From an uncultured Treponema sp. (GTDB taxonomy: Bacteria; Spirochaetota; Spirochaetia; Treponematales; Treponemataceae): a stretch of 64,000 bases of DNA. The notes under the pieces were generated by a model that saw nothing but the letters and a program-made list of their open reading frames with translations, was not told where the DNA came from and searched no databases. The stretch spans positions 1 to 64,000 of the forward strand of contig CAMVHR010000010.1 of NCBI GenBank assembly GCA_947167345.1, read 5' to 3'. Made by a program: the position numbers and the translations under genes. Positions within the stretch are counted from its first letter, which is position 1. Every line of letters starts with the position of its first letter. Of the stretch, positions 59,982 through 64,000 are shown one piece after another.

Positions 59982-60971
59982 ATGAAAATCTTATTTTTTA
60001 ATCATATTATAAATGAGTATGAATGTACTCTTTTATTACATGGGTTATATCAGCTAGAAAATATTGAAATTTTTTTATTTAATGATATACCTTGGTTATT
60101 TACAGGAGAAAAAATCGATATTAAATCCTTATATGGAAAAGGATTTAATTTAGTAAATTTAATATCTTCAGAAAAAAAACAAATTCATACACAGGAACAA
60201 ATCATTAAAAATCTTGAAGAGCATTGGTATGACTTAATAATTTATGGATGTGCTTATGAGGAAACTCCTTTCTTAGAAAATGTTATTAAATCTTATTCCA
60301 AAAATGAAATATTTTTTATTGATGGAGCTGACGAGGATTTTGGATTTAAAAAAAATTATACAACTTTTCATGGGTTATTAAAATGTATGATCCCTTTTTG
60401 GTATATTCCATTAAAAATGAAGAAGAGGGCGCTTTACCTTTCGAAACTTGGTTTATATTTTAAGAGAGAAATTTCAAATCATTATTCAAAAAAATTTATT
60501 CCTATTTCATTCGCATATCCTGAACAACTATTTATAAAGAATTTAGATTTTATTAAAAAAAAGATATTAATGGCTGATTTAATTCCAGGGAAAAAAGAAA
60601 CCTATATATATAATGATTCCGAAGAATATAATAAAAGTTATCAGTCTGCAATGTTCGGAACAACATTTAAGAAAGCTGGATGGGATTGCTATAGACACTA
60701 TGAAATCCTTGCTAATGGGTGCATCCCTTATTTTCCAGATATTGAAAAATGTCCTGATAATACAATGTTTTTATTTCCTAAAAAGATATTAACAATAACA
60801 AATAATTTGTATATAAGATGGGAGAAAAGCTCTTTTAATCATAAGGATGAGAAAATATATAAATTTTATCAAAAATTATTGTTTAATTATGCAAAGGAAA
60901 ATCTTACAACAAAAAAGCTTGCTGAATATGTTTTATCATTTTTTTATAAAAATAGAACAACTAAATATTGA
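59982..60971 (+). CDS. Exostosin-like (GT47-type) glycosyltransferase
   Basis: 329 aa. The key segment is FKKAGWDCYRHYEILANGCIPYFPDIEKCPDNTMFLFPKK, the nucleotide-sugar site pattern of exostosin-like bacterial transferases. The N-terminal half (MKILFFNHIINEYECTLLLHGLYQLENIEIFLFND, DLIIYGCAYEETPFLE, FIDGADEDFG) fits a GT-B Rossmann fold. Very AT-rich. Sugar specificity unknown. Confidence 0.7.
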   Translation: MKILFFNHIINEYECTLLLHGLYQLENIEIFLFNDIPWLFTGEKIDIKSLYGKGFNLVNLISSEKKQIHTQEQIIKNLEEHWYDLIIYGCAYEETPFLENVIKSYSKNEIFFIDGADEDFGFKKNYTTFHGLLKCMIPFWYIPLKMKKRALYLSKLGLYFKREISNHYSKKFIPISFAYPEQLFIKNLDFIKKKILMADLIPGKKETYIYNDSEEYNKSYQSAMFGTTFKKAGWDCYRHYEILANGCIPYFPDIEKCPDNTMFLFPKKILTITNNLYIRWEKSSFNHKDEKIYKFYQKLLFNYAKENLTTKKLAEYVLSFFYKNRTTKY

Positions 60972-60994
60972 GATAAAGGTTCTGTAAGAAAATT

Positions 60995-61969
60995 ATGAAT
61001 AAAGTTACAAAAATAGTATATATAATTGTATTAAACTATAAAGACAAAAAAGATACATTAAATAGTGTTGTATCAATGCTCAAGAATTTAAAATATCCTA
61101 ACTACAAGATTGTAATGGTAGATAATAATTCACAGGATGGCTCTTATGAATTATTTGAAAGTGAAGCTGAAAAACTATCTAAGCAGTATGGTAAAGAAAT
61201 AAAAGCAATTGGTAATAATACTAATTTTGGTTATGCCCACGGAAATAATATTGGTATAAAATATGCTCTGAAAAGCGGCGCAGATTACATTTGTTTAATG
61301 AATCCAGATGTAACCGTAACGGAAGATTTTCTTAGTGTTTTAATAAATCAGATGGAAAAAGACTCTTCTATCGGGATTATTGGACCTGCAGAGGCATGTG
61401 GTGCAAATGGTGAAATTTGCGAACAATGCGGGGCAAATATAGGAAAAATTACTGGAACAACAAAACTGCTAAATTCAGGAAAAACTTTTTCCCAAATCAA
61501 TAATAAAATATATGACTGCGACTATGTTTGTGGAGCATGTTTAATTACTAAGAAAGAAGTATTAGAAAAGGTTGGTTTATTGCCTGAGAATTACTTTTTG
61601 TATTTTGAGGAAACCGAATGGTGTCGAAAAATTCGAAAAGCCGGATATCGATGTGTTGCATGTGCACATACCAAGATTTTGCATAAGGGCTCTGCAACAG
61701 TAAATAAAGAAGCGGAAGAAAGATCAGAAAAAGAAAAGAATAAAGGACTCAATTTTCGTGATTATTATATGTATAGAAATCGGGTAGTGTATCAAAAACG
61801 CAATACTCACTGGTTTTGTTTTGTACCTTTCCTGGTTTATTATTTTGCGGAAATTTTATATTGCGCATTTAAGAAAAAATGCTCCTGGAATATGTTTTTA
61901 GCTTATTTAGATGGAATAAGTGGTAAAGATCGTTTTAATTGTATAATAAAAGAGAACTATGAAAAATAA
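60995..61969 (+). CDS. GT2 rhamnosyltransferase-like glycosyltransferase
   Basis: 324 aa. VYIIVLNYKDKKDTLNSVVSMLKNLKYPNYKIVMVDNNSQDGS, NTNFGYAHGNNIGIKYALKSGADYICLMNPDVTV and LPENYFLYFEETEWCRKIRKAGYRCV are the WbbL-type signature. One hydrophobic stretch (FCFVPFLVYYFAEILYCAF) near the C-terminus may contact the membrane. It transfers a sugar (often rhamnose in relatives) to the lipid-linked chain. The next gene overlaps its end by 11 nt. Confidence 0.9.
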   Translation: MNKVTKIVYIIVLNYKDKKDTLNSVVSMLKNLKYPNYKIVMVDNNSQDGSYELFESEAEKLSKQYGKEIKAIGNNTNFGYAHGNNIGIKYALKSGADYICLMNPDVTVTEDFLSVLINQMEKDSSIGIIGPAEACGANGEICEQCGANIGKITGTTKLLNSGKTFSQINNKIYDCDYVCGACLITKKEVLEKVGLLPENYFLYFEETEWCRKIRKAGYRCVACAHTKILHKGSATVNKEAEERSEKEKNKGLNFRDYYMYRNRVVYQKRNTHWFCFVPFLVYYFAEILYCAFKKKCSWNMFLAYLDGISGKDRFNCIIKENYEK

Positions 61970-63041
61970 TAAAATCAGCAAGTTAAATCATATATTAAAT
62001 TTACTTTTTCTCGTTCTTAAAGCACATGGTTGTAAAAAAGACTCACAGGATACTATTGTTATTGAAGCAGTTGTTCAAAGCGGAATGGCAATGCTTTTAT
62101 ATGTCCTAAAAGATCATTTCAAGCATTTTGTGATTGTTGGACATCCTTCAACTCTCATTTATTGTCAGAAAGTGTTCGGGAAAAGCTATGGGAGAAAAGT
62201 AGCATATCTTGGTAAGATAAATCATGCATCTTATAAAAAAGCTGCCATCATATCTGATTCTAAAGACAAGAACTGCGATTTGTATACAGATTTTGATTAT
62301 TATAACACTGAAAAAAGAGAGTATATTCAGAAATCTGGCAAGGGCATTATAATTCCATATTATAGGTCACCAGCTCGGCATTATGCGGTTTACAAAGAAG
62401 GAACTAAAGATTTTGTGCCTGTTTCTGCTAGAATCTTTTTTGCAGGCGCTCTTCCAAGTCATGGATACCCTTTATTAAAGTCTGTCTTTCCAGAACTGAT
62501 GAACAGAACTCAGGTTGTAGATGCATTATATGATGTAGCTGAAAAGCATTCTGAAGAAAATAATGGCAAAAGAGAGGTTTATATTGCGGTAAAAGACACA
62601 AGGCGTGGCGTTCAGACATACCCCATAGATTTTGCTGATTTTGAAAGACAGCTTGCTGTCTGCGATTTTTTCATTGCCCCGCCAGGTAACGGAATGCCTC
62701 ATTGTCATAATATTATGGAAGCTTTAAAAGCCGGCTGTGTACCAATAACGAACTATGCAGGGTGGTTTTATCCTCCGTTAGAGGTTGGAAAGAACTGTTT
62801 TGTGTTTAATGATGAAACGTCCTTGAAAAAATGCATTGAAAAAGCACTTTCGTTTAGTGAAGAAGAAATTAGGAATCTAAAAGAGAATGCCAGAAATTAT
62901 TATGAAAAGTATTGTTCAGCAGAAAGCGTATATGAAAATCTTAGAGCGTTTTTGGGTAAACGGTCACAAGCAATGTTTTTAGTAAACGATGAAGGAAATT
63001 CAATACGGTTACATAAAGAAAATAGTCCTTACCGAATATAA
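61959..63041 (+). CDS. Glycosyltransferase, exostosin-like C-terminal half
   Basis: 360 aa, start overlapping the previous gene by 11 nt. RQLAVCDFFIAPPGNGMPHCHNIMEALKAGCVPITNYAGWFYPPLEVGKNCFVFND is a sugar-nucleotide site like that of exostosin/GT-B transferases. YAVYKEGTKDFVPVSARIFFAGALPSHGYPLL and KREVYIAVKDTRRGVQTYP lead into it. Base composition is less extreme than the two genes before it. Family assignment is moderate. Confidence 0.7.
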   Translation: MKNNKISKLNHILNLLFLVLKAHGCKKDSQDTIVIEAVVQSGMAMLLYVLKDHFKHFVIVGHPSTLIYCQKVFGKSYGRKVAYLGKINHASYKKAAIISDSKDKNCDLYTDFDYYNTEKREYIQKSGKGIIIPYYRSPARHYAVYKEGTKDFVPVSARIFFAGALPSHGYPLLKSVFPELMNRTQVVDALYDVAEKHSEENNGKREVYIAVKDTRRGVQTYPIDFADFERQLAVCDFFIAPPGNGMPHCHNIMEALKAGCVPITNYAGWFYPPLEVGKNCFVFNDETSLKKCIEKALSFSEEEIRNLKENARNYYEKYCSAESVYENLRAFLGKRSQAMFLVNDEGNSIRLHKENSPYRI

Positions 63042-63121
63042 AAATGGGTGATAATAAAAACAAACCTAAATGATATTCATTTTTAAAAATATGACTGTAA
63101 ATTAAATGTGATAAAAATTTA

Positions 63122-63149
63122 TTGATAAAATTACAGAAAACTTTATATT
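63122..63149 (+). promoter_or_regulatory. Possible promoter of the HtrL-like gene
   Basis: TTGATA (63122-63127), 16-bp spacer, TATATT (63144-63149), with GGGAAAG then ATG at 63166. The surrounding 125-bp gap is so AT-rich that chance matches are common. Confidence 0.4.
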
Positions 63150-63165
63150 TATTTATGGGAAAGCA

Positions 63166-64000
63166 ATGAATAAAATTTTAACAACTGATTTGGATAAGAG
63201 TTATGATGATATTACATTTGTAACTATGTGTTTTAATATAAGGAATAGCAAAGAAGGACATGTTAATCTTAATAAAAATGGTAACGATAGACATATAAAA
63301 AGAGAATACATTGATTTTTATGTTAAAAATTTAGAAAAACTTTGCGCAAAATTCAAGGATGTGGTTATATATTGCGATAAGGAATGTGCTGATAATCTCA
63401 ATGCACCTAATGCAAAATTGGTTGTAATGAAACTTGCTGAACTTCCTTTATATCAAAAACTTTCTGAATTAAAGAATTTATTCCAAAATATGGGACAGAC
63501 AATTCATCAACGTCGTAATATGATGTTTCACCTAAAGGGAAGCGAGCTTGTTTATCAGAATAGGGCCTTGTATGCTTCAATAGTTTTAAGTAAAGTGCAC
63601 ATTTTAACACTTGCATCAAAAAACAAGGACGTACGTAGTAAATATTTATGTTGGTTAGATGCTGGTTTGCTTGGTCACCAAGCACGTTTGTTTGACGAAT
63701 GGGATGGTAAAATTACAAAATATCCACATAATGGAAAAATTAAAGTAATTTGTTCCAGAAATAATGATATTAAAAGTACTATTTATGACATTAGACATAC
63801 CAAACTGAGAGATTCTGTTTTTTGTAGAAGGCCATTGAGTTTTTCATATAGGACCTTTATGTCGCTATTAGGTCGTGAAATATGTAATGTAAATCAAATG
63901 TCTGCAGCGGTTTTATTCATAGAGAAAAAATTACAGGGTAGTCTAGAGAGTCTTTATAATGAGTATCTAAAACGTATTATGAATGAAAAACTTATTTGCT
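63166..64000 (+). CDS. HtrL/YibB-family protein (truncated by window end)
   Basis: 278 codons are present and the frame is still open at base 64000, so it is missing from the ORF track; the minus-strand 92-aa ORF at 63407 is its shadow. DDITFVTMCFNIRN, REYIDFYVKNLEKLC and DVVIYCDKECADNL match the start of WlaTC/HtrL proteins. A short KYLCWLDAGLL corresponds to their WxDAG motif. HtrL-like proteins occur in LPS and capsule loci and are thought to act in polysaccharide synthesis, possibly as glycosyltransferases. GGGAAAG precedes the ATG. Confidence 0.75.
   Translation, partial: MNKILTTDLDKSYDDITFVTMCFNIRNSKEGHVNLNKNGNDRHIKREYIDFYVKNLEKLCAKFKDVVIYCDKECADNLNAPNAKLVVMKLAELPLYQKLSELKNLFQNMGQTIHQRRNMMFHLKGSELVYQNRALYASIVLSKVHILTLASKNKDVRSKYLCWLDAGLLGHQARLFDEWDGKITKYPHNGKIKVICSRNNDIKSTIYDIRHTKLRDSVFCRRPLSFSYRTFMSLLGREICNVNQMSAAVLFIEKKLQGSLESLYNEYLKRIMNEKLIC

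Noticed and set aside
1-64000. tRNA, rRNA, riboswitch and insertion-sequence genes
   Set aside because: I looked for tRNA-like clover leaves, 16S/23S signatures, T-box/SAM-type leaders and transposase motifs and saw none convincing; a covariance-model search (Infernal/tRNAscan) would settle this.

Overview
The window looks like a Treponema-type spirochaete chromosome of moderately low GC. The indications are many lipoproteins with FGE-sulfatase/SUMF domains and spirochaete-like lipoboxes, a WG-repeat lipoprotein, an AAA ATPase with a DUF4143 tail, a receiver protein with an N-terminal helix-turn-helix, and a methyl-accepting protein of unusual type. GH94 and GH27 sugar enzymes suggest a gut or rumen lifestyle. 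The genus is an inference from protein content; no rRNA or tRNA gene was seen.

Layout. 1-1761: start of an AddB/RexB-like nuclease subunit (minus, runs off the left edge). 1.9-5.2 kb: decayed and defence-like accessory genes. These are a broken ATPase/DUF234 gene, a 404-bp scar of a deleted duplicate of the neighbouring cluster, and an ABC-type ATPase translationally coupled to a small PD-(D/E)XK nuclease-like protein. 5.3-12.2 kb: a same-strand cluster with a very serine-rich protein (double-glycine leader, EF-hand loop, C39-like cysteine-protease domain), followed by three SUMF-fold envelope proteins and a WG-repeat lipoprotein. 12.2-14.9 kb: an Rpn-family remnant, a DUF805 membrane protein and an AAA_14/DUF4143 ATPase preceded by three repeats exactly 33 bp apart.

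15-47.7 kb is mostly core genome. It holds a GH27 alpha-galactosidase, an ACT-domain amino-acid block (aspartokinase-homoserine dehydrogenase, a DAHP synthase-prephenate dehydratase fusion, acetolactate synthase small subunit), a HExxH membrane protein and a metallo-beta-lactamase-fold protein. It also holds murI, rpsU, pepF, a chemoreceptor, rplM-rpsI-recX plus a response regulator, sppA/DUF975/CYTH/cellobiose phosphorylase, a class III cyclase, lysA, a Na/Pi transporter, trkAH and azlCD.

47.9-64 kb is a surface-polysaccharide locus: a winged-helix regulator, an ABC-2 permease without its ATPase, UDP-glucose dehydrogenase, a UDP-xylose synthase-type enzyme, glycosyltransferases, acetyltransferases, an FkbM methyltransferase and an HtrL-type protein cut by the right edge. 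It becomes visibly more AT-rich after about 53.7 kb, where a second ATPase plus small-partner pair is embedded. One acetyltransferase is split by a frameshift at an A9 run, a possible phase-variation switch.

The best candidates for undescribed biology are: (1) the two ATPase/nuclease-like pairs, which share a D...E-L core in the small partner; (2) the double-glycine Ser-rich C39 protein with its SUMF/WG envelope cluster and the duplication-deletion scar; (3) the palindromic or phased repeat arrays at 2.8, 14.9 and 50.3 kb; (4) the DAHP synthase-prephenate dehydratase fusion, in which the family's metal-binding Cys is Arg.
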